DNA of 64,000 bases from CAWJTV01 sp963845695 (GTDB lineage Bacteria > Planctomycetota > Planctomycetia > Isosphaerales > Isosphaeraceae): NCBI GenBank assembly GCA_963845695.1, contig CAWJTQ010000001.1, positions 1 through 64,000 on the forward strand, in the 5' to 3' direction. Shown in pieces: positions 11,523-19,396 of the stretch. The notes below the pieces were generated by a model. That model did not search any database, was not told where the DNA came from, and saw only the letters and a program-made list of their open reading frames with translations. The position numbers and the translations under genes were made by a program. Every line of letters starts with the position of its first letter. The stretch's first letter is position 1.

Positions 11523-12067
11523 CGGTTCCCACAGCGACTCGGGCGACAGTGGGCGTCTTAGCGCAGACAAGTCGGGGTGTTGTCCCGCTCCAGCAGACAG
11601 TCATCGTTGTCGGGAGCACGACGGCCACGCTGCCGGTGGGCGCCGTGGCCACGGGCGCTGTTGGCGGAATGAACCTCGCCATGATGGCGGCGGGGAATCC
11701 TGGGGGGCCTCAGTCGGGCGGCACGCAGGGACCATCGCCTGCGAGCGGCGGGGTCGATCCCATGTCTCTGAATATCGCGGGTTCGACACAGATAGAGTTG
11801 TTCGATGGCACCATTCAGGCGATGCGGGCGCAGCTCAGGAGCAACGCCGCTGCCTTCTGGAAGAATGCGCTCAGCCAGGACGGACCTATCGAGATCTGGG
11901 AGATCAACGGCCAGCGTTACCTATACAACGGCAACAACCGATGGCACGCCGCCCTGGAGGAAGGTGTCACGATCCCGGCCGACAGCATCAGGATCATCGA
12001 CAAGACGGGGAGTCAGATCCCCACGTGGCCGCTTGATCAGATGGTACGCCTCCCCGGAACGAAGTGA
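11519..12067 (+). CDS. Cassette 2 toxin domain, ParB/sulfiredoxin-like
   Basis: Frame-2 continuation of the preceding cassette; the true junction is probably near 11485, where VIAFGPKVSGKM reads in frame. After a Gly/Ala-rich part, the last ~100 residues contain GPIEIWEINGQRYLYNGNNR followed by WHAALEEGV. This resembles the ParB/sulfiredoxin motif (variable 'dG...idGhHR..Aa'), a fold known among polymorphic toxins as a putative nuclease. The usual HH is NN here, so activity is uncertain. It is followed 43 bases on by a gene with a strong ribosome site, as expected for a cognate immunity gene. Confidence 0.55.
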   Translation: MTVPTATRATVGVLAQTSRGVVPLQQTVIVVGSTTATLPVGAVATGAVGGMNLAMMAAGNPGGPQSGGTQGPSPASGGVDPMSLNIAGSTQIELFDGTIQAMRAQLRSNAAAFWKNALSQDGPIEIWEINGQRYLYNGNNRWHAALEEGVTIPADSIRIIDKTGSQIPTWPLDQMVRLPGTK

Positions 12068-12110
12068 GGTTGCCTGGTAGCGTTCGAGTCCCAAGTGCTG
12101 GGAGGAGCGG

Positions 12111-12725
12111 ATGGAAGAACTGGACCTTCAATTCCTGATCGCCTGCCACGAGTTGGTCGCTCGACGACGCCCGCCCATTGCCGACCTAGCGGCTCTGCTC
12201 AACACCCGCACGGACGAGTTGTTCTACCTGTGGGCGGAAAGGAGATGCAAACAGCGTGGCTCCTTCCGTGGTGGTGAATGGACCTACTTCTTCCACGGCT
12301 ATGAGTGTGACCTGCGGCACGCCAAGGACGGCCGATTTCTTCGAATCGACTTCGGGCCTCATGGGAATACGGACACCTTCACCTCCTGGGGAACCGCTCA
12401 GTTCGTGATGACCTCGAAGAGCCCCTGGCCTGAGTTCCATGATCTGAAGGCATACCTCGCCATCCGACCTCCCCCTTACGACGAGCATTCCGCATCCTTT
12501 GAGCGCGCTGGGGCGTTGTGCGACCACCTTGAAGGTGCTGGCCTCATCGAGTCAGCCGATCGGGAACTCCTGGATTTTGCAGACCGTCATACGACTCTCA
12601 ACCCCGAAGGCATCCCAACACTTCGGCTGCCCCAGGGGACGGCCGACCGCATGTACTTCGATATTTCGGTCGCCCAACGGAAACTAATCACGGAGGCAGG
12701 GAAGAGGCTCTTGTCAGGACGGTAA
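12111..12725 (+). CDS. Putative immunity protein 2 (DUF6896-like)
   Basis: 204 residues with GGAGGAG just before the ATG. The core (FFHGYECDLRH...RIDFGPHGNTDTFTSW) reminds me of DUF6896, a family found beside polymorphic toxins; this is from memory and needs a profile search. An N-terminal helical segment (DLAALLNTRTDELFYLW) and a C-terminal helical part complete it. Intact, with no frame break. GC content matches the chromosome more closely than immunity genes 0 and 1. Confidence 0.6.
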   Translation: MEELDLQFLIACHELVARRRPPIADLAALLNTRTDELFYLWAERRCKQRGSFRGGEWTYFFHGYECDLRHAKDGRFLRIDFGPHGNTDTFTSWGTAQFVMTSKSPWPEFHDLKAYLAIRPPPYDEHSASFERAGALCDHLEGAGLIESADRELLDFADRHTTLNPEGIPTLRLPQGTADRMYFDISVAQRKLITEAGKRLLSGR

Positions 12726-12735
12726 GAAAAAAAGG

Positions 12736-12870
12736 GGGCCAGGTCGGGAGGTCGGGGTCAGATACCATGCCAGAAGGCAGTGTATAAGAGTGAGTCGCTG
12801 ACGGTAAGACGGGAAACGGCGGGGAAAAAACGGTGTCAGGAAAAAACGGTGTCAGTTCTTTTTTCTTGAC
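12736..12870. repeat. REP-like families A and B upstream of RAYT
   Basis: Contains one GGAGGTCGGGGTCAGA (family B) followed by two A-rich boxes with CGGTGTCAG (family A), the second ending GGTGTCAGTTCTTTTTTC. It sits between immunity gene 2 and the RAYT gene. Confidence 0.55.
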
Positions 12871-12901
12871 GCCTTGTCCTCCCCTGGGTATCCTCTGGGG
12901 C

Positions 12902-13492
12902 ATGGGACGCCTACCTCGCACCATCGATGACGGTTTGGTCTATCACGCCCTCAATCGCGGCAACAACCGGGCTGATGTCTTCAGCGACGACGCCGACCGC
13001 GTTGCTTTCCTTGAGGTGCTCGCTAAGACCAAGGAGCGCTATCCGTTCCGACTCCTCGGCTATTGTCTCATGACCAATCACTTCCACTTCCTGATCCGGC
13101 CCGAGCCCGGGCAATCGATCAGCCGAATTCTCCAATCCCTGACGATCGCCCACACCTGGCGCTACCACAAGCGGCATAAGACTTCGGGTCATGTCTGGCA
13201 GGGCCGGTTCAAGAGCCCCGTGATTCAGGATGACGCTCACTTGCTGGTGGTTCTCCGGTACATCGAAGCCAACCCGCTCCGAGCCAAGATGGTCGCCGAC
13301 CCTGCCGAGTATCGATGGTCGAGCTATCCCTGCCATGGCCTGGGGCAAGACGATCCCCTGCTGAGCCCGTTCCCCGAGTGGGAAGAGTTGGGACGGACCG
13401 AGGCAGAACGCAGAGAGGTCGGGGTCAGACCAGGTTTCGGGTTTTTTCTCGCGACGACGCCCGCTCCGAAAAAAACCCGAAACCTGGTCTGA
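12902..13492 (+). CDS. REP-associated tyrosine transposase (RAYT, Y1/HUH)
   Basis: Single-strand DNA transposase-like protein of about 196 residues from the ATG at 12902. An upstream in-frame extension to 12833 is repeat-derived. It has the N-terminal LPRTIDDGLVYHALNRGNNR, the HUH motif in LMTNHFHFLI, and a candidate catalytic Tyr in HTWRYHKRH, followed by HVWQGRFKS and IEANPLRAKMV: the complete RAYT order. The last ~22 codons (VGVRPGFGFFLATTPAPKKT...) are encoded by the flanking 27-bp palindrome itself, so the repeat supplies the stop. RAYTs are thought to mobilise or domesticate REP palindromes. The gene interrupts the gap between cassettes 2 and 3. Confidence 0.85.
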   Translation: MGRLPRTIDDGLVYHALNRGNNRADVFSDDADRVAFLEVLAKTKERYPFRLLGYCLMTNHFHFLIRPEPGQSISRILQSLTIAHTWRYHKRHKTSGHVWQGRFKSPVIQDDAHLLVVLRYIEANPLRAKMVADPAEYRWSSYPCHGLGQDDPLLSPFPEWEELGRTEAERREVGVRPGFGFFLATTPAPKKTRNLV

Positions 13493-13496
13493 CCCC
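13421..13496. repeat. REP-like family B palindrome at RAYT 3' end
   Basis: Perfect inverted repeat: 13421-13447 (starts GGGGTCAGACCAGGTTTCGG) pairs with 13470-13496 over 27 bases, with a 22-base loop containing CTCGCGACGACG. It overlaps the RAYT stop codon. Confidence 0.85.
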
Positions 13497-13519
13497 GTCG
13501 TCTTCGCAGCGTCTCTGAA

Positions 13520-13858
13520 ACGCGGACAATCGCCAATGGTACGACCGTCTCTCTTTCCTCGGTCAGCGAGTCGTACTCCGAGAATTTTCCTCCCGCGGGG
13601 ATTCCCGAGGACGGGAGCCTGAGCGGCGATCCCTGGGCAGAGAGTCTGCTCTATGCCATCGAGGGGTCCCAGCTCCAGACCGGATTCATCTCGTATTATA
13701 TCGCAAACAAGATCCTTGAACATTCTAGTTTGAATTTCGCCGACGTGCTCGCTGAGTGGACACCGGGAGATGGCATTTTTACGGCGGCCGCGACCGCCGA
13801 TGGCTTGCCAGACCAGTTATCACTCCGGATGTACTACTTCGATTCATCTGCGCCCTGA
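13520..13858 (+). pseudogene. Stalk 3'-end remnant of cassette 3
   Basis: Frame 2 encodes VSESYSENFPPAG, then SLLYAIEGSQLQTGF, matching the LLYDIESDQ and LLYDIEDDQ parts of the other stalk copies, and stops at 13856-13858 just before linker copy 4. Shifting one base near 13850 reads PDGITDGVAR into the linker. There is no start codon context. It begins directly after the RAYT palindrome, which suggests that the RAYT/REP block cut the upstream part. Confidence 0.6.
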
Positions 13859-13861
13859 CGG

Positions 13862-14012
13862 AATCACGGACGGCGTCGCCCGCACGCGCCCCGCCGTCGC
13901 CGACGGTGACGCTGACGGCCCTGGCCGCCGCCGGACGAAACCCCACCGACATCACCTTGCCCACCGTCGGCAGCGAGGCCGTCAACCCACCCCCTGGCAG
14001 CCACGAGCGTGC
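13862..14012 (+). repeat. Conserved linker, copy 4
   Basis: Encodes APPSPTVTLTALAAAGRN, PTDITLPTVGSEAVNP and PPGSHERAMSMGAGR. One base appears inserted near 13880 relative to the other three copies, which changes the frame inside the linker. Confidence 0.8.
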
Positions 14013-14173
14013 GATGAGCATGGGCGCGGGTCGGGCACCGCGTTCGAACCAGACAGCCCAGGCGCAGGTTCAGAAGAAAACCGAAGCTCTCGGCGCCGAG
14101 CCGATACAAACCATGGGCCAAGGCTCCGTCGTGGCGAAGCAAGCCAAGACGGAGCCACTGACTGCCGAGGAGA

Positions 14174-14965
14174 ATGCGCGCCGGACTTCAGGTCATCGGC
14201 GGCAGCATGATGGTCATGACGGCTCCTTACGTCGGTCTTGCCATGGGGGCATGGTTTGTCGTCAAAGGAGCCGATGAGATCCAGGCGGGTGTACTGGGCG
14301 GAGGTACGGTCGTCTACGGGACAGCTCGCGCAGTGGGCCTGTCGGAAGGTTGGTCGACAGCTGTTGACATCGGCTCGACCGTGCCGGATCTTATCATAGG
14401 AGGCGTGCGAGGGAGCCTCAAGGCAGTCACAGGACGTGGGTCCGTTTATTTGTTCAGCGCCGAGGCCGCGGCGGGCAAAGCCGCGGCGGAGGTTGCCAAG
14501 GGGGTCGGTGAAGCCGCCGCCGAGCACCCGGAGCAGGCCGCTGCCGCGGGGGCGAAGGCGGCCGAAGAGGTCGCGGCGTCGGAGGCGGTTTCTGCTGCTC
14601 CAAAGGCAGGAGCAATGATCAACGGTGTGCAGGTTCCGACACTGACTGTCTCCAAGGACGCAGCCGCCATGGCGAGGGAGGCAGGGCAGGTTTTTGCCAA
14701 GACAACGCAGGGTTGGTCTGCCGCTGATAAGGCGGCCTTTTGGGAAGCGCTGGCCAGGCAGATCGAGACCGTTCATTCTCCTGCCTGGGTCTCCGTACCG
14801 ATGAAGGGGGTAAACGGAGAATTTGTCTTCTCCGGCGGCTCCTTTGGTGTCCATGGATTGGTGATCTTCCCGGATGGCTCTCTTGGAATCATCGGCAAGA
14901 CCGTTGATGTCACCATGGATTTGAAAACGGCCCTTGTTACAGTCACCAGGAGGCCGACCCCCTAG
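14174..14965 (+). CDS. Orphan cassette toxin tail 3
   Basis: Continues linker copy 4 after a one-base shift near 14168 (TAEENARR joins AGLQVIGG). The N-terminal part is a Gly/Met-rich hydrophobic segment (GGSMMVMTAPYVGLAMGAWF) like the membrane-active pre-toxin regions of other polymorphic toxins. An Ala/Glu-rich coiled stretch follows. The last ~100 residues hold TQGWSAADKAAFWEALARQI and a beta-rich end with GIIGKTVDVTMDLKTALVTV. I do not recognise the catalytic family. It is followed 46 bases on by a small helical gene. Expression as a stand-alone protein is doubtful. Confidence 0.55.
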   Translation: MRAGLQVIGGSMMVMTAPYVGLAMGAWFVVKGADEIQAGVLGGGTVVYGTARAVGLSEGWSTAVDIGSTVPDLIIGGVRGSLKAVTGRGSVYLFSAEAAAGKAAAEVAKGVGEAAAEHPEQAAAAGAKAAEEVAASEAVSAAPKAGAMINGVQVPTLTVSKDAAAMAREAGQVFAKTTQGWSAADKAAFWEALARQIETVHSPAWVSVPMKGVNGEFVFSGGSFGVHGLVIFPDGSLGIIGKTVDVTMDLKTALVTVTRRPTP

Positions 14966-15011
14966 CAAACCGTACCACCGCTGAACCAACTTGCAACCAC
15001 GGAGACTCAGC

Positions 15012-15287
15012 ATGGAGAATTGGAATTACGAACTCGCAAAGGCGTATGCTGATAGCATCGAGGACATGACCACTCGGCGGTTGACCCAGTTCTTCCTGAC
15101 CCAGTTCTTCCTCCTCGCTTTCCGCAGGCACGCAGTTCCCGAGAATGGCGAGATTGATTTGTTATGTTATGTTAAACTTACTGAGGAGATCGCCAAGCAG
15201 CAGGATCTAATCGAGCGGTGCTTACAAGGCGAAGATCTGGATTCGGCGTGGCATGCACTATCTGACGAACTGGAGAGGGCTCGATAA
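15012..15287 (+). CDS. Putative immunity protein 3 (small helical)
   Basis: 91 residues from the ATG at 15012, with GGAG upstream (an in-frame extension to 14991 lacks a ribosome site). It is all helical and acidic at the C-terminus. It contains a 15-base direct duplication giving LTQFFLTQFFLL. Size and location fit an immunity protein for tail 3; no family is recognised. Confidence 0.55.
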   Translation: MENWNYELAKAYADSIEDMTTRRLTQFFLTQFFLLAFRRHAVPENGEIDLLCYVKLTEEIAKQQDLIERCLQGEDLDSAWHALSDELERAR

Positions 15288-15439
15288 GCGGGAATTGGGG
15301 GGACGACCGGCCCACACGATCAGCCCCACTCCCTCACCCCGACCACCCCGGCTCGACCCCTCCGTCGGCACGCCCTCCTCCTCGCCCTCGGCCTGTGCGG
15401 AGAGGTCGGGGTCAGACCACGGAGAGGTCGGGAGAGGTC
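15288..15439. other. Cassette-array end with family B repeat fragments
   Basis: No gene. Pyrimidine-rich sequence, then GAGAGGTCGGGGTCAGACCA and shorter GAGAGGTCGGG echoes up to the candidate intron. Marks the right limit of the toxin array. Confidence 0.5.
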
Positions 15440-16140
15440 GGGCCGGGTAGACCTGGGTGGTTGCCCACCCAGGCCCCCCACAGATCCGGGCGTGCACGTT
15501 AAATGCACCCGGTTCGTCACGTTGTGGATCGCTGTCCTTCACACGAGTAGGTCGTCTCGCGGTGACACGCTGGTGAGGCACTGGTCCTCGGCGTGGTTCC
15601 AACTCCCCCTCCACAACGCGGCGCCCCCTTCGCTCCACAGGGTCCGGAAGGCCGTTCCCCCGCTTCAACACTACTATGGGGCGCTGCGACTCCTTGCCGT
15701 CCATCTCGCCGCACTTCGTTTCCTTCGCTTGGCGATACCATCGTTTCGTCCCTGATTCGTCCCCACAGGCTTGGGACGGGAGCCGTGGATCAACCTGGAG
15801 TTGGTAAGCCGGGCTCCGGCCGGCAGCCAACGATGGAGACGGCAAGGTCTCCCAAGTTCCCGGAAAACCCTTTGATCATTCGCCAGGTTCCTCCGACCCC
15901 GGTGTGACCTGGCACGCCTCTGGGTCCAGGTGTCGCTAATGCCAGGCTCGGCCCCCGCGATTGACCAAGACGAGGGCTCACGACAAGGAAATTTCGGGGC
16001 TCAATCACACAGCGTTTGATCGCGCTGTCTACGCTTCGCAGGGGCAGTCACCCACCCACCACGCAAGACTCGCTTCCGGCTGCTGGCCCGGCTCTGCCGG
16101 ACGGGATTGGTTACCCGCAGGGTTTCAATGAAAGGTTTCA
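15440..16140 (-). ncRNA. Candidate ORF-less group II intron (domain V-like hairpin)
   Basis: On the minus strand, 15515-15483 reads GAACCGGGTGC, a short TTAA-containing loop, then GCACGCCCGGATC. This matches the group II domain V pattern GARCCGnnUGC...GCACGnnCGGnUC. It is followed by a GC-rich hairpin (GCCTGGGTGG GCAA CCACCCAGG) in the domain VI position. The preceding ~600 bases are non-coding, GC-rich and structured, as domain I-III would be. There is no reverse transcriptase ORF in the domain IV position, so this would be a deletion derivative needing a helper. The 5' boundary is not determined. Confidence 0.5.
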
Positions 16141-16182
16141 CATTTTGAAATGATTCTCCTTTCCCGAGCAACGTGGCGCAAG

Positions 16183-16345
16183 GTCAGACCAGGTTTCTGG
16201 TTTTTTCTCGCGACGACGCCTCGTCAGAGGTCGGGGTCAGACCATCAGAGGTCGGGGTCAGACCAGGTTTCTGGTTTTTTCTCGCGACGACGTCCGCTCC
16301 GAAAAGAACCCGAAACCTGGTCTGACCCCGTCGTCTTTTCGTCGT
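16183..16345. repeat. REP-like family B cluster
   Basis: Two copies of GGTCAGACCAGGTTTCTGG with the CTCGCGACGACG loop, a short GAGGTCGGGGTCAGACCATC copy between them, and one inverted arm (CCCGAAACCTGGTCTGACCC). Followed by TCGTCTTTT echoes to about 16375. Confidence 0.7.
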
Positions 16346-16466
16346 CTTTTTGGACCCCGTCGTCTTTTTTGGGGGGAGGCGTTGAAGTATAGAACCTCTA
16401 CGCAAACTCCCCCATTGCCTGCGTACGGAACGCCCAAGCCGCCCAAACTTATGGGGGGAGGATGAG

Positions 16467-16829
16467 ATGCAGCTACTCGAACCCTGGACGACGGCGAATC
16501 TGTATGCAAACGAGCTTGAACTTGAACTCAAGAAAGAATTGAGCAATGGACATGTTTTAGAAGGTAAACCAGTCACGATAATCGCAAGACGGAAGGACAA
16601 CGACGACGTCCTGGTGAAAGTAACGGAGGAACCCGTTATCTATGCGGTCGTTCATCTAACTTGGTCGAAAAGCAAAGAGCGGGTGCCAAAATGTCCACGA
16701 ACGACAATATACGGGAGTTGGACTGAATGGGTGAACAAGTGCATGCTGCCGACTCACCATCGAGCAGTCCAATCAAAGGAGATTCTTAGCGAAGATGATG
16801 AGGAAGCTCAAGCAAATGACGATCAGTGA
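16467..16829 (+). CDS. Conserved small hypothetical protein
   Basis: 120 residues, ATG preceded by GGGAGGATGAG. The pattern NGHVLEGKPVTIIARRKDND then VYAVVHLTWS and GSWTEWVNKCMLPTHH is one I recall from uncharacterised ~100-residue proteins found widely in bacteria, often in accessory regions. No catalytic motif, no signal peptide. It lies alone among repeats, so there is no operon context. An immunity-like role is possible but not shown. Confidence 0.65.
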   Translation: MQLLEPWTTANLYANELELELKKELSNGHVLEGKPVTIIARRKDNDDVLVKVTEEPVIYAVVHLTWSKSKERVPKCPRTTIYGSWTEWVNKCMLPTHHRAVQSKEILSEDDEEAQANDDQ

Positions 16830-17282
16830 AGAAACCGGTCTTCTCCTATCGACCACTGAGGGGTAGCGACCACCCGTCCACCTTCACACCGACCCGACCA
16901 CCCCGGCTTCGGCACGTCCCTCGCCCCTGCGAACGATGCGAACGAACGAACAAAGCCCCGACGCCGACGTTTGTTCGTTCGTTCGCAGAAAGCCTGCCCC
17001 AACACCAAACCCCAACCCCAAACACTATCCACGCCATCGACACGACCGAACCATCGCCCGACGACGCACCACCCCGACGGGCATGTGCCAGGAAACACAT
17101 AAGGCATTGTTTGGCTATGGGCTGGCTCGGCTTGCACCAGCCAGCGGTTCACCGTGGAACGCCGATATCCAGGACTCCCTGATGCCTTCATCAACGACAC
17201 CGCCGAACGGGCTCTGATCAAACAGCCCTCTCGACGGAGTCAGTGATGAACGATCGGGTCGGAGGTCGGGGTCAGGTCGGAG
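16830..17282. other. Gene-free stretch left of the IS4-like element
   Basis: No supported gene. It contains GTTCGTTCGTTCGCAG-type short direct repeats near 16975 and, close to 17260, two GGAGGTCGGGGTCAG family B copies abutting the left terminal repeat. Confidence 0.4.
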
Positions 17283-18840
17283 GTCGGGGTCAGACCAGAA
17301 TGGCACACGTATTGTTCATAAGGCATTCTCCAACAACCGCTTGCGTGCCACTCTCCTTGGCTCGGTCAGGTATTTCTGGGGTTTGGGCCTTCGCTTATTG
17401 GCCCGGGGTTCGACTCGGCCGGGCCGATTCCCCACACGATGCCCCGCGATCGATTTGAGCATCAGCGCCCAGAGCCGATCCCGCTGTTCCGGAGTCGCCG
17501 TGCGCAGCGCGTCGTGGAACGCCGTCATCGTTTGCAGCGCCCCCTTGAAACTCAACTGACGCGGTTGCTTCTGGTGCGCCGCCGCCGCCTCGGCGATCCC
17601 GCCACGGATCAAGTTGTACGCCAGCAGGTGCATCCAGATCTCCTTCTCCACCATCTCCGGCGACCGGCATCGCAATACGTCCATCTGAAGAACATCCTTG
17701 ATCGATCTTAAATCCAACTCGATGTGCCATCGTTTCAGATATAGATCTGCCAATTCTTCCTTCGTGTAAAGCTCGTCGTCCAGCATCGTCGTCACCAGCA
17801 CGATCTCGTTGACCCGGAATCCCGGCTGTTCCACTTGGAACCGCAGCTCGCGGACCGTCAACTGATCCGGCATTTGCTCATAGGTCGCCTCGTCCATCCA
17901 GTCGGGCCGCTCCGGCTTGAACCAGATTACCACGTGATCCTCGACGCCCAACCGCCGACCCCGCCGGAAGTCGTGCTTGCGAGCCTGGTGCATCCGGAAC
18001 AGGCCATCGGCGCCCCGTTGCGACAAACCCGCGATCCCAAAAAATGAGGCAAAAACCCGGTCTCCCAGGATCATCTCACCCGCCTCCAGCCGGTCCCAGA
18101 GCTGGCGGAACAGCGCCGTCTCGCCCGTCTCCTTTCCCTGGTACGGCCCCACCGCCAGGTCGCGCACTAACCCCGTGGCCAGCGAGATCAGCACCACGAG
18201 TCGGGCCAGCGGAAACCCCAGCCCCACGCCCTGGGAACGCGACTGGGGGAAGACGCGCTGGTTCCGGGTCGTGTCGGGCATCGACACGGTTGAGCCATCG
18301 GCCAAACCGACGTGCCGACCCTTCCAGAGCCACCCCGCGCCCGCCCGTGGTTCGGCCTCCCGCGCCGTCTGACGGACCAGGTGAATGATGACGCCCAGGG
18401 GAAGACGCCGCCGCGCGTCGCAGTAGGCACCGGTGTGCTCCGAGCAGGGCTTGCGGCCAGTGATCGCCAGCCAAACGATGACCCGAGCGACCGCTGCGCG
18501 ACAGGAATGATCGGGATCCAAGACCTGGGACAGGAAGGTACAGAGGGTCAGGAACGGCGTGAAGATCGACTCGTTGTCTGCGACCCCCTCCGCGGCCAAG
18601 GCTTGCTCGACCATGGTCTCGCTGAGGATCTCGTGGAAGGGGAGCCCCTGCGCCGCCTCAAGGGAATCCCGCTTGCCGGAAACCTGTCGGCGTGTACTCT
18701 GAGTCATGGGTGGTCTCCTGGTGAAGACAAATCTCGCGTCCATCGAACGAGACTTGTCCCAAAGGAGGCCGCCCTTTGTCTATCCCCTGTCCCTCCTTCA
18801 CCTTAGAAAAATACGTGTGCCATTCTGGTCTGACCCCGAC
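17283..18840 (-). mobile_element. IS4-like insertion sequence with 31-bp terminal repeats
   Basis: Ends at 17283-17313 and 18810-18840 are perfect inverted repeats over about 31 bases (GTCGGGGTCAGACCAGAATG then GCACACGTATT). They enclose one minus-strand DDE transposase. The outer half (GGTCGGGGTCAGACCA) is identical to the core of the family B REP-like repeats scattered through 12.7-21.9 kb. Target duplication cannot be defined because both flanks are made of the same repeat. Confidence 0.8.
17316..18707 (-). CDS. IS4-family DDE transposase
   Basis: 463 residues from the ATG at 18707, chosen because AGGAG lies 7 bases upstream; a longer start at 18743 lacks one. DDE landmarks: VGLADGSTVSMPDT (first Asp), EMILGDRVFASFFG (second Asp), and YLKRWHIELDLRSIK, which fits the IS4 signature Y-2-R-3-E-6-K. 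A basic C-terminus (RANKRRPKPQKYL) follows. No frame break, so the element may be active. A truncated, diverged copy lies at 21.1-21.9 kb. Confidence 0.9.
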   Translation of the reverse strand: MTQSTRRQVSGKRDSLEAAQGLPFHEILSETMVEQALAAEGVADNESIFTPFLTLCTFLSQVLDPDHSCRAAVARVIVWLAITGRKPCSEHTGAYCDARRRLPLGVIIHLVRQTAREAEPRAGAGWLWKGRHVGLADGSTVSMPDTTRNQRVFPQSRSQGVGLGFPLARLVVLISLATGLVRDLAVGPYQGKETGETALFRQLWDRLEAGEMILGDRVFASFFGIAGLSQRGADGLFRMHQARKHDFRRGRRLGVEDHVVIWFKPERPDWMDEATYEQMPDQLTVRELRFQVEQPGFRVNEIVLVTTMLDDELYTKEELADLYLKRWHIELDLRSIKDVLQMDVLRCRSPEMVEKEIWMHLLAYNLIRGGIAEAAAAHQKQPRQLSFKGALQTMTAFHDALRTATPEQRDRLWALMLKSIAGHRVGNRPGRVEPRANKRRPKPQKYLTEPRRVARKRLLENAL

Positions 18841-18925
18841 TGCTTGACCCCGACTGCTTAACCTGGTCTGACCCCGACTGCTTAACCCGAAACCTGGTCT
18901 GACCCCGACTGCTTCCGACTGCTTC
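18825..18925 (-). repeat. Family B repeat fragments right of the IS
   Basis: Five copies of TGACCCCGACTGCTT-type units in tandem, two preceded by ACCTGGTC, continuing outward from the right terminal repeat. They look like accumulated element ends. Confidence 0.6.
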
Positions 18926-19396
18926 TTCGGACGTTTGGGGTCCAGATGACCAACTTGAAGGGCTTGGTTGTAAAGGGGGCCATTGGGGTCGGACCAGGTT
19001 GTGCGTCGTGCCAAGGTGTTGGTCTTCAGTGGGTGTAACTCCCACCCGGCAACTGGTTCGCTCCAGCCGATAGAAATCGGAGCGGCGGTGGAACCTATCG
19101 TGCCACCTTCGACGGCACTCTCACGGCCCGTGAACCTTGGTTCGGAGGCATCTGGTTCTGATCGCGGCTTCGGTCTAACCTCGGTCCCGGTGACGCGCGT
19201 CAGTGGCCGTGTTCCCTTTGGTGCTTCTTGCCCGAAGTGGAACTTGGCACGAGAAGCTTCGACCTTGTCTCTGGTGACTTGCCACGCCGGGGTGATCAGC
19301 GACAATGGGCTCAGGCAGATTGGGGACTAACTGGAGTGGTTCCCAAACGTCCGTTACTTGGTCGTCACTCCAACGAGGCATTAGCTGGCTTATACG
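18926..19396. other. Gene-free stretch before the beta-helix gene
   Basis: No supported coding region and no clear RNA. One isolated GGGGTCGGACCAGGTTG (family B-like) occurs near 18987. The promoter of the following gene should lie here, but I see no convincing boxes. Confidence 0.35.
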
